Shown here: positions 29,807 through 42,800 of the stretch, piece by piece
Position numbering within the stretch: position 1 is the stretch's first letter
Layout of the letters: every line of letters begins with the position of its first letter
Assembly (NCBI RefSeq): GCF_910596095.1
Contig: NC_056538.1
Span: forward strand, 22,368,501 to 22,432,500
Reading direction: 5' to 3'
DNA: 64,000 nucleotides
Source of the DNA: Thunnus maccoyii
Lineage: Eukaryota > Chordata > Actinopteri > Scombriformes > Scombridae
Translations under genes and position numbers: made by a program
The notes under the pieces: model-generated
What the model was told of the DNA's origin: nothing
The model's input: only the letters and a program-made list of their open reading frames with translations
Databases searched by the model: none

Positions 29807-32324
29807 GGATTTGGACCACATGATGCTTCATGATGGGGTGAAATTATGAAGCAACAATTTAGTGCACTGTCATACCATCACCCAATGATTATAGAAAATG
29901 TATTTAGTCCACATTACTGTATTTCTTTATACTTTTCTTGTTCATAAATACTATTGAATGTGTTTGTCAAATCATGGCTCAGATCCACTTTTTACCCACA
30001 GCATACCTCTGAAAGATAGTCAGCTTGCTTTTGTAGGACGTCAGCCACTGTTGATCAAATATTGACTGGAAATATTCTTTGGCCACAAGGAATAACAATC
30101 ATGATGAGAATTAATGGCCGTCAAAAGATAACTATGCTAGAGGTTTCCCATTCTTTTTTGCACTGTGGACCATTTTTCTACTGACAATCTTGTTACAATC
30201 AGCTATATATACTCTGTATATCATTGTGGTCACACACTTAAAAAAACTAACCTCTCAGTAACGCATGTAGTGTCCTCACACAAGCATTTATATGCGGTAT
30301 ATAAACATTTTAATAAATGGTTTTTAACACACTACAATATGGTTAAAGCAGATTTAAGAACATTTTAAGTGTTTAGAATTTGTCAACAATTGTTACTTTT
30401 CCTATGAAGACATTTTATATTATTACAACTGAGTTTTACAATGTTGTCATTCATTATCTGTTTAGATATCGCCACTTATGGGTACCCACAGGAGGAGTTA
30501 CAGTTGTTGACAAGGACATTAATAAACACTTATATTGGCTTACAACTACACTAGTGTTTTTTAAACCATTTATTAACGGTTTATATCCTGCTTATAAATG
30601 CTAAATAGGACTTAAAATGAAGTGTTACCCTTTAGTTAAATCAGAATATTGTTGGTGTGGTGACAGGAAGTGATGATGATTACAGCACAGAATGTGTAAA
30701 GTAAGTTCAAGGTAATTACTGCAAAAAACACCCTGTAGAATCTTATAAAGTTATGTAATAATTATTCCAATTTTTTGACAAATCCTATAATTTCCTTGCT
30801 ACCAAATGTTCTGAGGCACAGTACCAGCCCACTGGTTGGGAACCTCTGGTCTGTACTATTAAAGATGTTATCCATTAGATCCTAATTATTTTTAAATGAC
30901 CTGACATACATTCCAGATTTGTGATGTTTATAATGTAATTGTTCAAAGTGTCATTAAAGTTTTGATAGAGTCAGTTTTCAAAGCTGTAATGTAGTGATTT
31001 TACTCAGTCTTGTTGCTTTTTATAAGTGCAGTTTGACTCGACCGGCTGCATGCTGTAACATTACTTACATTACGAGCTCATGTGCTTGATTCAGGATTAA
31101 GCAAATTCAAAAACCAACTCTTCGGCCTCTCCAGATACTGTACACATAGCATAATAAAAATGGTGATAATAGCACCTTTTCAAAGCTGTTACACAGTTCT
31201 GTATGTAGCAGTTTTGAACATGTCCTTTTTCATGTGGTGTCTTCATCATTTTATCCACTCAGTCAATTTTAGGTTCATCATGTCAACACATTCACTCAAG
31301 TCTGAGTTTTTTCCATTTGGCATCAATTTATTTGACTTTCAGGGACAAGGAATACTTGATAAGCATTTTGCAAAAGATAGATAGTTCTACTGCAACTTTT
31401 CTCTGGTTAAAAGACTAAAATCATGTTAGAGGCAGGAGGATTTCATTTGCATGATACACTTAGGCACAACTTTCAAGTCTCTAATAGAGAAGATACAGAG
31501 GACTTCATACTATCAGACCTTATTAATACAAACACTTTGACATCCTTTCCTAACACCACTGGAATGCTGAGGTAAAGCGTACGATCACGAAAGGTCATTT
31601 TGTGGCACCGTGTACTGTATAATCGATGTACACAAACTGGAACAGGATAACTGGTTTTAGCTGGTCTTATTTACAGATCTAAGGAAAATGTGTGGGATAA
31701 TACTTGAGCCCTCTCGCTAAAAAAAAGAAAAAAAAAGATTTAATTCCAGTTCCCATGTCCACTATTATTTGTGCAAACACACACAAACACAAAGAGAAAA
31801 CTGTTGAACAAGATATAGCAGTGCAAAGTTATTTCAGATTTCTTGACCTTACAACAATGTTAGGAATGCGTTCATTAAACATGGAATGTTGGAGATACAT
31901 TTAGTTGAAAATTCATGACAGTTTAGTTGCATTAATTAAGAGATTAGAAATCAATTTATCCCAAAAGCGTTAGAATGTAACAAACAGAAGGGTGATAGCT
32001 TAAAAATTTAATGCAAAAGATTTTACACAGCGGATACCGTGACAGGTGATTAGTTTGATTCCCAAGAAGAAAAAAAAAAAATGCATTAATGAGGAAGGAC
32101 AAGACCAGCAGGCTGAAGCCACTTTTAATGCCTCATGCAAACTGTTCTTTTTCATTGTTCACATACTGTTTACTGTAAATCGGTTTCCCTTCTTCCTCCC
32201 TTTACCAGCAGCGGCTACAAAGAAAACAGCTGCACCACCAGATGTTGTACAGTAGACAGGTACCTCCGCCACTCCAACGCAGACGCTGATGAGTCTTGTG
32301 AGAGGAGACAGGAGGGCAGCGGCT
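29807..32324. other. thyn1-vps26b tail-to-tail intergenic/3' UTR region
   Basis: No coding exon is visible. It should hold both 3' UTRs. No canonical AATAAA closes thyn1 close to its stop codon. On the minus strand, AATAAA-like signals for vps26b exist (e.g. TTTATT on the plus strand near 31,328), but none is decisive. A hAT-like fragment lies at 30.14-30.86 kb. Confidence 0.5.
30138..30857. mobile_element. Possible hAT-like non-autonomous element
   Basis: The left end AGAGGTTTCCCATTC is matched by the reverse complement of the right end AGAGGTTCCCAACCAGTGGG. No transposase sequence is present. Short imperfect ends only, so this is a weak call. Confidence 0.35.
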
Positions 32325-35300
32325 CTACCCGCTTTCCTCCTTTGCAATCTTTTCCAGTGCGCTCTCCGAAGCGGCCGAGCCCTCGTACCTCTGAGAGGCG
32401 ATGGCGGCCTGGTGAGACATGCTCTTCCTCACCACGTCCCCTTTCCTCCACAGTGTGATTTCCTGGAAAGAGGAAGTGTTTGAAGGTTTTCAGACATTAT
32501 GAAGTACAAGGATGATGATTAAAAGCTTTAATCACCTGCGAAACATCTCCGAGTGGAACATACTGCACGGAAGAAATGAAAAAAAAACTGTTTTCTTCTT
32601 ACAAGTGATGTTTCTTTTTTGAATCACAACCATGGCAACCTGTTGTGGTACTACAGCTGATAACTGATAACAATAAAACTCTTTCACAGCAGGTATTTTT
32701 GTAGAACAACACAGCTGTAACTAACAACATTAATGGTGGCTCAGTTCCATCAAGTGTCCCAGTAAACCATGACAGCGAACCAGTATGCACAGTACCAGCA
32801 CGTTGAAACTGACTCACTTAGATGGAATACAGCCGTTATTAATTACACCTGTACTTTTCCTGATATGACTTTTACTGCGTACCATTTTCATCTACATAGT
32901 AATTGCCATAGTATACTGTATAGGGAAGCAACTAACAGCTATTTACATTTTTGATTAATCTGTTAATTTTTCTTATTCATTTACTGTTTAATCTGTAGAA
33001 TGTCAGACTACAGGGAAAAAGACCATCACTTGTTCCTAAAGCCCCAAAAGACTTATTCAAACAAACCAAAATATGCTCAGTTAACAAAAGCAGCACATTT
33101 GAGAAGCAGGAAGCAGCAAATGTTTGGCATTTTTGCTTGACAAATGACTTCAACAATTAATGGATTCTCAAAATTGTTGTAGATTATATTTCTGCAGATC
33201 ACTGAATTGACTTGTTTCAGAACTAATACTGTTTTTGCAAAAAGTATACCAAAACAAAACTAACCAACTAACAGGAATGATACAGGATTTGAGCTGACAA
33301 ACGTCAATTAAAATCTGACTTAACTCAAAATGCCACTGCCAGTTTAAGTTCACAAAGAGGAAACTAAAAGTGTTTTCAAAAAGTATGAAAGCTTTTTTTG
33401 TCTTCCAAGATCTTTCTATGGCTGTCTCAGCCCACCCTCAATTTATTTCAATCTTTGCAGCTCATATTTCATACTCAAAGCTACTGAAACACAGCTTGTA
33501 TTTATCAAACAATGTTACAATTATTTTTCACGTTTCTCTTTCTATCTTTTGTCAATTCAACATTTAGGAAACCTTGAAGAAACCCAGTCAGAGGTGTTAA
33601 ACATGGCCAAGTAATCAAGCTTCTGCTGCAAAATGTTACAGTGTTAACAGTGACAGTAAAAAAAGGTATTTACATGAATCATTCTTAACTCAGATTACTA
33701 CCAGATGTAGGAGAATAAATGACTGAGCTCCAAGAGTGACCAATTTGACTTTTTTGCTTTGAGTACTGTCTTTTATCTGTAGCTTACCTGCTGTTTGAAG
33801 TAGCGTCTCTCCTCCTCATCAATCAGCACCAGGTTCAGGTAGTAGCGCACAGAGAACTTCTTGTTGATGTCTCGCATGGTGGGAGTCAGATCATAGCCAG
33901 CCAGGAATAACCGGATGGGAATGGACTCTCCTAAAATATAAAATACGTTGTAACAGGTTGGATGATATCTATATTGACACTGGTGTGGTTAAATTAACTG
34001 TCTGAAATTATAAATAAATAAAAAGTGGGGTTTTTTTTACCCCTGACTGGTGCTCCGTCCATGATCTCGTACTTGGCAATAGTGTCATTTTCATGGTATA
34101 CGCTGGGGCCGGTGCCTGTTGTCTCACGTTTGATTATGTCAATCTCCATGTGTTTTATCTTAATCCTCACCAGCAGAAAATAGATTTTTCCAACAATAAC
34201 ATCTTTCAGATGGTACCTGTCAGAAGACAAATTAACATAGTTTAGGTATGTGCATATGGGTAGGTATACTTATTTATTTTTTCTTTGTTTTTTTCCCCCA
34301 TGTCTGTACTTTCTACAGTTATTTTGTTCATCTCAATATAGAGATTTATTTCATTGTGTTTGTTTATACAGCAAAAATTAATAAATCAGAAGACAAATGA
34401 CGACACAAGTATGAACAGATGAAAATAAGGGCTGTAAATAACAAGAAGTTGAGAACCTGAGTATTCATTTTTTCACTCAGAATCGCATTTTTCCAGTGTG
34501 TCGATGCTTTAGACAGTATGACACAACTCCATGAATGATATTGTCTCTCTGCATTTGTGCAGCTAGTAGATCTACTGCTGTCAGACTCAAACTAGAACTA
34601 CTATACTAGACTAGTATACTAACAGTAATATCTTCAAAGGGTGTTGTATTTATTTTAATTATTTTCTTTGCTGGATATGGTACTTTATTCCTGTACCTGT
34701 ATGTTTTGTTTTTTTTAATCCTACTTTTTTTTTTCTTTCTTCAAAGGCAACTTGCAAGTTAATCCCTGAAAACTGCTGTATAAATATTTATTACCTGTGA
34801 GTTAACAAATGGAGAAAATAAAAATAATGTTTTCTTACTTAAATTTGTTTTACACAAACTCAAAATTCAAAATAAGTCTTCCTCTAAGGGACTATATGAA
34901 AATTATTAGGTGGAAACGGTGGTTCAGAAAAGGGTTAGTGTTAGCAGGGTTATGTATTTTTATTTTTACTGAAGGGAGGGTAGTCTAAGGTTTTGGGAGA
35001 GTCTGGGAGGGTTTTGGAGATTGAACATTCTTTCTACAGAGATAGGGTCTGTTAAAGTATTTATTACTTGTGAGTTCACTTTAAAAATGGGGTAAAAAAA
35101 AAAAAAAAAAAGGTTTTCTTACTTGGATTTGTTATACTCAAACTCAATGTGGAGACAATCCTCAATTCCAACTTCCATTTTAATGGAGGAGTTGAGTTCA
35201 GGGTAAGTGCTCAACGTGTGGACGACGATGTCCATCTCTTTACTGATGTCATTTAGTCTTCTGATCACCGTAGCGCGAAGAAAGTATCTGCAATTGTAAC

Positions 35301-37422
35301 AAACAGTGACTGAAACAGCATTTCATAACAATATTGTTCCCACATTTCCACATCTAGCTGGTATAATATTTACAACACAAAGCATTGAATGTAACCACAT
35401 GTCAGGCAGGTTAAAGAGTGACACTTATAGTCACTCATTTCACCACCTGTAAAGTAGAGTGAATGTTCAAGCTTACCTTAGCTTAACATTCTGGCCTGTG
35501 TAGGACTCGTAAGGTTTTTCAACATGAGTGAACTCGAAGTCAAAGGTCTGAGACTGAGTTATTTCACCAGGTCTGGCGAGGTCTTTCACCAGGGAAACAA
35601 ACTCATGATGGTTTCCTCTGTCATAATACAGCTCTAGAAAGGAAAGATATTATTAACAGAAGCAAAATAAGAGAGACTCATTTTTAGATTTTGCACAGTA
35701 ATTACTCAGTTCATGTAAATAAATATACATTTTGAAATATGGAGCCTGAATCAGCTATGCATTTATTTAATGATTGTCCCTCATCAAACTTTGGACAGAT
35801 ATACAGAAATTTATTTTCAATAAAACTGTGTTCTTTGTTTTTTATTGTGAGTCTCTTCATGGGTATATTCACAAACACTGTGCATGATTTCCTGAGTCTT
35901 TCCCAAAGGGACTTTGTGAAAATTGTTAGGGCGAAGAGGGGGGTTTAGAAAAATGGAAGACTTATGTATTTTTTCTTTTTGCTGAAGGGAGGGTAGTCTT
36001 TTTTGAGAGAACGGGGGAGAGCTTTTAGAGATTGAACACTCTTTCTCCAGAGAGCACATTTTTTGTCACTATCTTCCTTCTTCACTTGACTCTGCATCTT
36101 AACAGGAAGCAGAACTAAAGTAAAACGTGCCAAAAAACACATGCCATGTAAAGTGACAGTGACAGCTCTTGGTTCAAAACTAAAGAATGGCTGGAATATT
36201 TTATAAACAGGAGACATTATTTTATGTTTGCCATAATTTTAGCGATTGCTAATTCCACTTCTTGTGTGCAGTTTGGAGCTATTTGAAAGTTTTTATTCCA
36301 TTAACATATAAAAGTTGAAACTGGAGTACATCAGCTTATCTTTGTGCACCTGTAGTTATCAAAACCATTTCAACAGTGTTATATTACTTTGAGATATTGT
36401 TGGAGAGAGAGTTGCAATTTTTCTCTTAGTCAAGTGGAGGGTCCAAAGAAAACATTGATAACACTGGAGAAGGCCTTGTGTGCATTACAATTACAAGCAT
36501 CCAATATTCCCAAAAATAAATACCCAACAATATTTGAAAAACACAGAAGGTTTAACAACACTTACTGCTGTCTGAAGGTTTATCCAGAATACTTAAAGAC
36601 TCTTCTAACCATATGGATTAAAAAAATACAGTTTTTCCTAATCCAAACATAGGTGTTGCTTGCTCAACTCATACAATGTGAACCAAAAATGTTATATTAT
36701 CAGTTGTATTGTGATTTTTATGTAATATTTACATACAGACTAACACAGTGATATTTTGCTTGTGTTTCACAAAATGAGCATGGCATATTTCATTGTGCAA
36801 CAGATTGAATATCTTTTCATCCAGACAGTTGGAAGAGTCTTAAGGTACGCTGGAAAGAACACCTGTAAATGTTGTTAAACAACCCTCTGAGCTTTTCAAA
36901 GATTGTTAGATACATACTTTTCAGGAAATCTGATGCTTAGCCTTGTGACATGATTGTAATGGTACATGAGAGGCACATACTGGGATTAAAGAGGGCCTTG
37001 CTTTTTTAAAAAGTGAATCATCATGTTCAGCCCCCCCTCCCTATCCCAATAACTTTCTAATAGTCCCTAATTATCCCCTTATCCCAAATATTATTCAATT
37101 AAAAAGGGTTATCAACACAGACTGCACTGCATACTGTATGAGGTCATGTTGCATTGGTGAACATCTGTGTCTGATTTTTTTTTTTTTTCTTTCACCTACC
37201 TATTTGTCCAACAAATTCAATTTTGATCCCTTGGTGCTCTAGCCTCTTCCCGGGGTTCTTCAGTGTGACATTCACCTTTCCACTGACAGTTTCGCCATCA
37301 TAGAAAAGAAAGTATTTGTCTTTCTTTCCATCTTCAGTCTTGTGTTCAGCCTTCTTCCTCGTCTCAGCGTCATTCAGGACTACATCAATTTCTGCAGTTT
37401 GTCCAAAACTAAAGAAGCTCAT
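32325..37422 (-). CDS. vps26b: Vacuolar protein sorting-associated protein 26B (retromer subunit)
   Basis: Exons in transcript order: 37422-37200, 35633-35477, 35287-35123, 34216-34041, 33930-33788, 32462-32325; 333 residues (human 336). VPS26B is the arrestin-like subunit of the retromer, which with VPS35 and VPS29 retrieves cargo from endosomes. The protein matches human VPS26B almost residue for residue from MSFFSFGQ through the N-terminal sandwich (YDGETVSGKV, KRLEHQGIKIEF), the centre (RPGEITQSQTFDFEF, MDIVVHTLSTYPELN) and the C-terminal sandwich (KIKHMEIDIIKRETTGTG, APVRGESIPIRLFLAGYDLT, VRYYLNLVLIDEEERRYFKQQ). VPS26B rather than VPS26A is indicated by WRKGDVVRKSMSHQAAIASQRYEG. The last 17 residues (from SAASESALEK to EESG) differ from the human tail. 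Introns 1 and 2 carry related LINE-like fragments. Confidence 0.97.
32926..33180. repeat. Dispersed repeat copy, GTTGCAGCCCT family, degenerate
   Basis: Reads AGGGAAGCAACTAACAGCTA, then TTTTTGATTAATCTGTTAAT and TTTAATCTGTAGAATGTCAG, the family blocks in reverse order. It lies in the last vps26b intron. Confidence 0.5.
34870..35047 (+). repeat. LINE-like fragment, copy A
   Basis: Contains GACTATATGAAAATTATTAGG, TACTGAAGGGAGGGTAGTCT and GAGATTGAACATTCTTTCTA in parts that align along their whole length with copy B at 35,890-36,058, in the same orientation. It is non-coding and about 70-75 % similar by eye. It sits in the vps26b intron next to the one holding copy B. Confidence 0.6.
35735..36220 (+). 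mobile_element. LINE-like (possibly L1-type) 3' fragment, copy B
   Basis: A short open stretch from 35,739 reads EPESAMHLFNDCPSSNFGQIY, which resembles the C-terminal zinc-finger-like motif of fish L1-type ORF2 (E-x-HLF-x-x-C). The frame breaks downstream but the DNA continues to match copy A over 35,890-36,058. It is antisense to vps26b in its first intron. The family call is tentative. Confidence 0.4.
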
Positions 37423-37890
37423 TGTAACGTCACGCCTGTGCTAACTCTTATAGTAACGTTACTTCTTAGCAAACTAATAAAAAAAAAACCCTGCTGATGT
37501 TTCAAAGTAGAAAACACACAATAAGGCCTGAAGGGTGTGCGACCTCTCTCTGAGTTAACAACACACTATTACATAAGAGAAGTCAGAGATATTTTACAGA
37601 CATTAGCTACATGTCCACACTCATTTCCACTGATGAAGCAAAACAGCACTACGGTTGCACAACAAAACGCGCAATAATACGTCCATCGGCAAATCAGCCG
37701 TTTCCTTTTTTTCTTCTGTTCACCTCAATGTTTCCAATAAATAGTCTGCTTCACAACGGACACGATCCTCGCTGTGTCAATGTAGATATTACATGTTTGT
37801 TTTCGACAAGAGAATACCGTGAATGTTGTCAAATGATCAGGAAGTACGTCACCTGCGCTGCCTCAACTACTTCCGGGTTGATTTTTTTTT
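37423..37890 (-). promoter_or_regulatory. vps26b: Probable vps26b promoter / 5' leader
   Basis: Immediately upstream of the vps26b ATG on the minus strand. An ETS-type core ACTTCCGG lies at 37,868-37,875, and AGGAAGTACGTCA (ETS-like plus CRE-like half site) at 37,841-37,853. These are typical of TATA-less housekeeping promoters. The transcription start is inferred only. Confidence 0.4.
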
Positions 37891-39897
37891 TTTTTAATAA
37901 AATAGCATGGATGTTAGTTTTTTTCTTTTCAAAACATAAATATTGTGTAATACTTACTGTACTCTGACATCATTTGTAAGCTCAGAAAGTTACTGCATTT
38001 ACTCAACTTCTGCACTTAAGTACCATTTTTACTTTCCTTTTTCCTTCTGCTCTAAATCTCAGTGGGAATCATTGTACTTTTTACTACATTTAACTGACAG
38101 CTGTAGTTACTAGTTTTTTGTTTTGCAGATTTTTATACAAAAAACATCAACCTACTGTATAACATGATACATTGTGAACACTATCCCACAACAAACAAAT
38201 GCAGTTAAAATTAGTTACACCTCTACCACTTACAAATTACAATGCTGCTTAGATGTATTAGATTAATCCAATATGTATATATAGTTTATATATAGTATGT
38301 ATATATAATGCATAATGCTCTGAGTACTTTTACTTTTGAGTACAAGTACATTTTGCTGATAATACTTATCTTACTTTAGTAAAAGTTTGAAGGCAAAACT
38401 TCTACATGTTAAGTATTTTTACAGTAGGGTATTGTTAATGTGAGAAAAGAATCTAACATGTTAAGAACTAAATTATTTAGGCTGCAGTTACTATCTGTAT
38501 AAAGGGGTTAAACTTGCCACTTTACGACTAGATAGTTCAGAAACAAACTAATTCTTACAGTAGCTCATCAAAAAAGTAGTTCACTCAAACTACTACCAGT
38601 TTAGTAAAACTGTTCTTGCAGTTTTCCCTGCACTGCATTCTTCAGGATTTTTCAGATTTCACACATTTTTCTTGTCAGTCACTCCCCGCTATTTTCAAGT
38701 CCTTTCTCAAAATCAAATTACACAGATGTAGTCTGACGAAACATTTCCACAATGACACACATGAAATATTTACAGTTCAAATGTATTTAATAGTAACAAA
38801 ATAATATGAACACATAGCATTAATATCAAATGAACAGTGGACATTTTACAACAGTTCCTGAGTTTTTACATAAATCATTGACACTAATGTTTGAAACGAT
38901 ATACTGTTAATACTGACAGGCTCAACACTGCAGAAACACACTAGACAGTAAATACTGTAAGTTTATTTCAAACAAACCATTTTATTGCAGTATTTACAAT
39001 AAGGTATGGAGTGCAATGTAAGAAAATTAAAAGATAAAAAAAATGTATTATGTACATTAAATACTAAGTCAAAACTGGACAATATGTCCAATACTCACAA
39101 AATAATTAGTAAAGCACAGAAGGTCACTTATACACAGAAACAGCACTCTAAAAATCATACTTCACCACCTTTATAGTACATATTGAATTTGCAGCATAGT
39201 GGGATATATGTTACTCAATTTTATGGGTTACTCTGTACTCGTACATACTTGTTATCATCTGTAAATATAATAAAGGCTGATAAATTGTGCCTTATGAATC
39301 TGAGCTCATCAGCCTTTTGCAGTCTGTTATTTATTGCCTGTATAACTACAGTATATACAAAAACAAGTTTCCACTCTTGGCCACTTGAAACGAACTAAGA
39401 CCATGTTTATCTTATGAACAAAGACAATGTAAAGGAGTTTTGTAAAACAATTTCAGTGTACACAGTAAAAAGTTTAAGAGTTATAAAAGAGAACTTGTTC
39501 AAAAACTGTGAAGGAATGTAGCTTCCAGCATCTTTTGCAATGAGAGCATGGGCCAATTGTGAAATTTCACAGCTTTGAAATGGTTTTATTGTATAATAGA
39601 AAATGAGGAAATCAAATCTAAATTAAAAAAAGAAAAAACTAAACAAGTAAAAACCCAGTGTTTTAAATGAAAATTAATCCTACCAAAAAAATAAAAAACT
39701 GTTTTACCTTATAAAAACAGTGTCACAAAATGATATTAAAATTACTTTGGCAAGTTGGTTGATTTGATTTTGATGTGCATCAGAGAATAATGTGCCATGT
39801 TACACCTCAAACTTTACCATCTAGAGCATCATTGTTTCAAGTTAACCTCAGCCGGGTTTTTTTTTTGTTGGTTCCATCTTATCCTCTCTCTCAGCTG
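37891..39897. other. vps26b-jam3 intergenic region and jam3 3' UTR
   Basis: No coding exon is visible. It begins with a dispersed repeat (37.98-38.45 kb) and then holds AT-rich sequence expected to include the jam3 3' UTR. Candidate minus-strand AATAAA signals appear as TTTATT near 39,585, 38,981 and 38,962; which is used cannot be decided. Human NCAPD3, which lies between VPS26B and JAM3 in human, is absent here. Confidence 0.5.
37985..38450. repeat. Dispersed teleost repeat with inverted ends
   Basis: The left part contains ACTCAACTTCTGCACTTAAG TACC and GTACTTTTTACTACATTTA; the right part contains AGTACTTTTACTTTTGAGTAC and CTTACTTTAGTAAAAGTTTG. These match the widespread fish repeat built of ACTTTTACTTAAGTAA-like units. 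Limits are approximate. Confidence 0.5.
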
Positions 39898-42800
39898 TCA
39901 AATGATGAATGAAGACTTGTGGCGAAAATGTCCCTTTGAAAAATACAAATTATAAAATCAGTATACAGTTCCACTCCTACGCCACGACTACTGTTTGAAC
40001 TTTTTGCTTTTTGTTTAATATGTCCCTTTAACATGCGGTAAATACTGTTTGTGTTTAATTCAATCTCTCGTTAACTGAAGTATAACAAATTTTGCAGTTT
40101 TTATTTACCTCATCTGCATCACCATATTCGACACCGTCAGTCTGTGCTGGCCAATTGAAGCTGAAATAAATAAATAATAAAACACAGAAGTCTTGACATA
40201 GTGCAGACATAAAGCCTTGGATACAGAATAACAAACAGCCTCTTTTCCTTCTTCTGTGATGTAGTTTATACTCACTTGTTTTCATTGTGACCTTTTTTGG
40301 AGAAGCAGCCACGTTTGAGGGAATGACAAATGGAGCAAGTCAAGATCAAGAAAACAATCACTGCACCGAACGACTTGAGGAAAATCCCGAGGATGTCAAC
40401 GTCATCTGCAACAGGACAAACAGATGAGATCTTAACAAATTTAGGCCACCTGAGAGATATCAATGCCTGTAATAGTGACTTACAGCTACAAAGTTTTGTG
40501 ATTTATGTTCAAAATGATTTGATAACTGATTCAATCAATGACTCATTTTAGCCATTTTTAGTTATGCTATTCTTCCACTTTTTCTGTTTCACATTATTCA
40601 GTTTTCATTACTTCACATCATTATCAAACAAATACTTTGTTTTTTGGCCACATTAATATGGCAGGTTCCAACTAAACTAAAGGCTTTAATATCTTGTGAT
40701 GGATGGACTATAGTTACTAATTTTGATATGATATATACTACATGATTAATCAAGAAACTAACAATAATCAGTACTGAAAACAATCTATATCTGCAGCCCT
40801 TATAAAACAAAACTCAAATTAAAACAGGAATTCCTGATTATAAAGTTGAAAGACTTTCTGCAACATATCAAGATTCCCACAATTCTTAATTTCATTCATT
40901 ATGTCAGTATCACAAAATAGTTTCAACTATATGAATAACTATTCAACAAATAGCCTGAACCTCATCCTCCATTCTTCTCTGTATCCTCTTCCGTTTACTC
41001 ACTCTCACCTGCAAAATAGCATTTTAGGTTGCTTAGTGCTTAGCTTAGCTGATGCCTCACTGGTCCTGGGTTCAAACGGACTTGGCCAGCTGGGACATTT
41101 CTGTCTTTCTCTGGACTTTGCTTGCCAAGGGATGCAGATTAGGCGGGTTTAGTTGTCTGTCTGCTGCCTTCAAATGGAAGTCGTGGGGAAGTACAGTGTT
41201 TTTGACATGGGAAGTACTGCATATGTCATTATTGCTATTACTACTACTAGTCATATCTCTATTATTATTATCATTGTTATTGTTGTTATTATGCTTCTCT
41301 GTGTCTCTCTCTCCCCTCTCCCCTGCCTCCCTCTTTCTCTCCTGACCCAACTGGTTAAGGCAGATGGCCGCCGACCTTTGCTTGAGGTTTCTTCCCGTTA
41401 AAGGGGAGTTTTTCCTTGCTGCTGTTGCCAAGTGCTGCTCTTGGGGGAATTGTTGGGTCTCTGTTAAAAAAAAGTGCCCTAAGATAACTTTTGTTATGAT
41501 TTGGCACTATGTAAATAAAACTGAACTGAACTGAATTGAATATGCTTGGCATATTAGTAGTGGTTGCATATTCAAAAATGTTGCATGATTTTGTGTTATT
41601 TGTCCTTTAAAGTCATGTTTAGTGGTGAGAAATAGTAAAAAAAACTAAAATAGTTATTTTTGTGCATAAAATTTTAGATCATCAAAAATCTCTTGCACAG
41701 CTGTGTAGTCTTTGTGACAGGTGCATTGGTGGAGTAGCCACTGTGAAGACAGTGTGCAGGTGTCCCGTCTTCTTTTTAGTACATGCATAAAATTTTAAAA
41801 AGAGAATTCTTCTCATGATCATGGTAAACACAAACCGTTTTGAAGCCACAATTAGCCCTTTGACCTGTCCAGGGTGTACCCAGCCTCTTACCCAATGCAT
41901 GCTGGGATATGCACCAACTAAGCCTGCCTTTATAGAAATTGGATGAATGAATCACCTATAGTTGTGAATCCTGCCATGATTCACCTGTCCACTAGTAGTG
42001 ACAACTTTCCTGCTTCTAGCAGATCACCTGAACACATTAGCTGTCTGCTGTCTCTTTTTCATTTGTGGTATACTCTTTTGAGTCTGCCTTGTGTTCCAAG
42101 TACTGTCCACATAGACCTGTATAAAATACTGTACACATACACAATATGAGCTGGTGTTTCTCAAAAAGTCTCAGAAATTGCCTCAAAACTTTGCAGTAAG
42201 TAAGTTCCAAAACTGCTTATTCATACACACGTCACTCACAGACTTCCATCATTTGCGGGGGACACTGTGCATGTCCGGCATCGTTCTTTGCTTGGCAGTA
42301 GTACTCCCCTGCGTCCTCTTTCCTCACCCTTCGAAATTTCTGATGAGACATTTTTAGACATCTTTCAGTGCAATGACACATAGCTGCTTGTCAGCAAAAA
42401 TACTGAAGGATGTGTGGCTGTGAATAAATTCTTGACATTTTCTAAAGAGTGGTTGTTTTCAACTTTGCTTTAACATTTCATGATATGAACTTAACATTAC
42501 TGAATTTCTGCCGTGTGTAAAACTAGCTTTTATATCTTTTAAGTAAACCATAAACACATCATCTTGACTTTAAATGCCACATTATCCTCCTTTCTGGTTT
42601 AGCTTCCTCACTGGCTTTAGATGCATGGATTAATACTGCTGTTAGTCATATGATGGTTTAGGTTTTGCTCAGATTAAGCTGTTCACATACTTTAGAGCTG
42701 TAATTGAGCATCCTTAATGCTTAAGAGTCCCATCCACCAACAAGACAGTCAGGTAGTAAAACATAAAGTACAAAAAGAAGTGAAGACCATTAGAAAGATC

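Noticed and set aside
32135-32458. 107-codon plus-strand frame
   Set aside because: It is the antisense shadow of the last vps26b exon.
36389-36652. 87-codon frame in vps26b intron 1 as an exon
   Set aside because: VPS26B is already complete and in phase without it; opposite strand and no recognisable protein.
41060-41085. tRNA gene suggested by GGTTCAAAC
   Set aside because: Only a B-box is present, within a SINE; no cloverleaf or A-box at the right distance.
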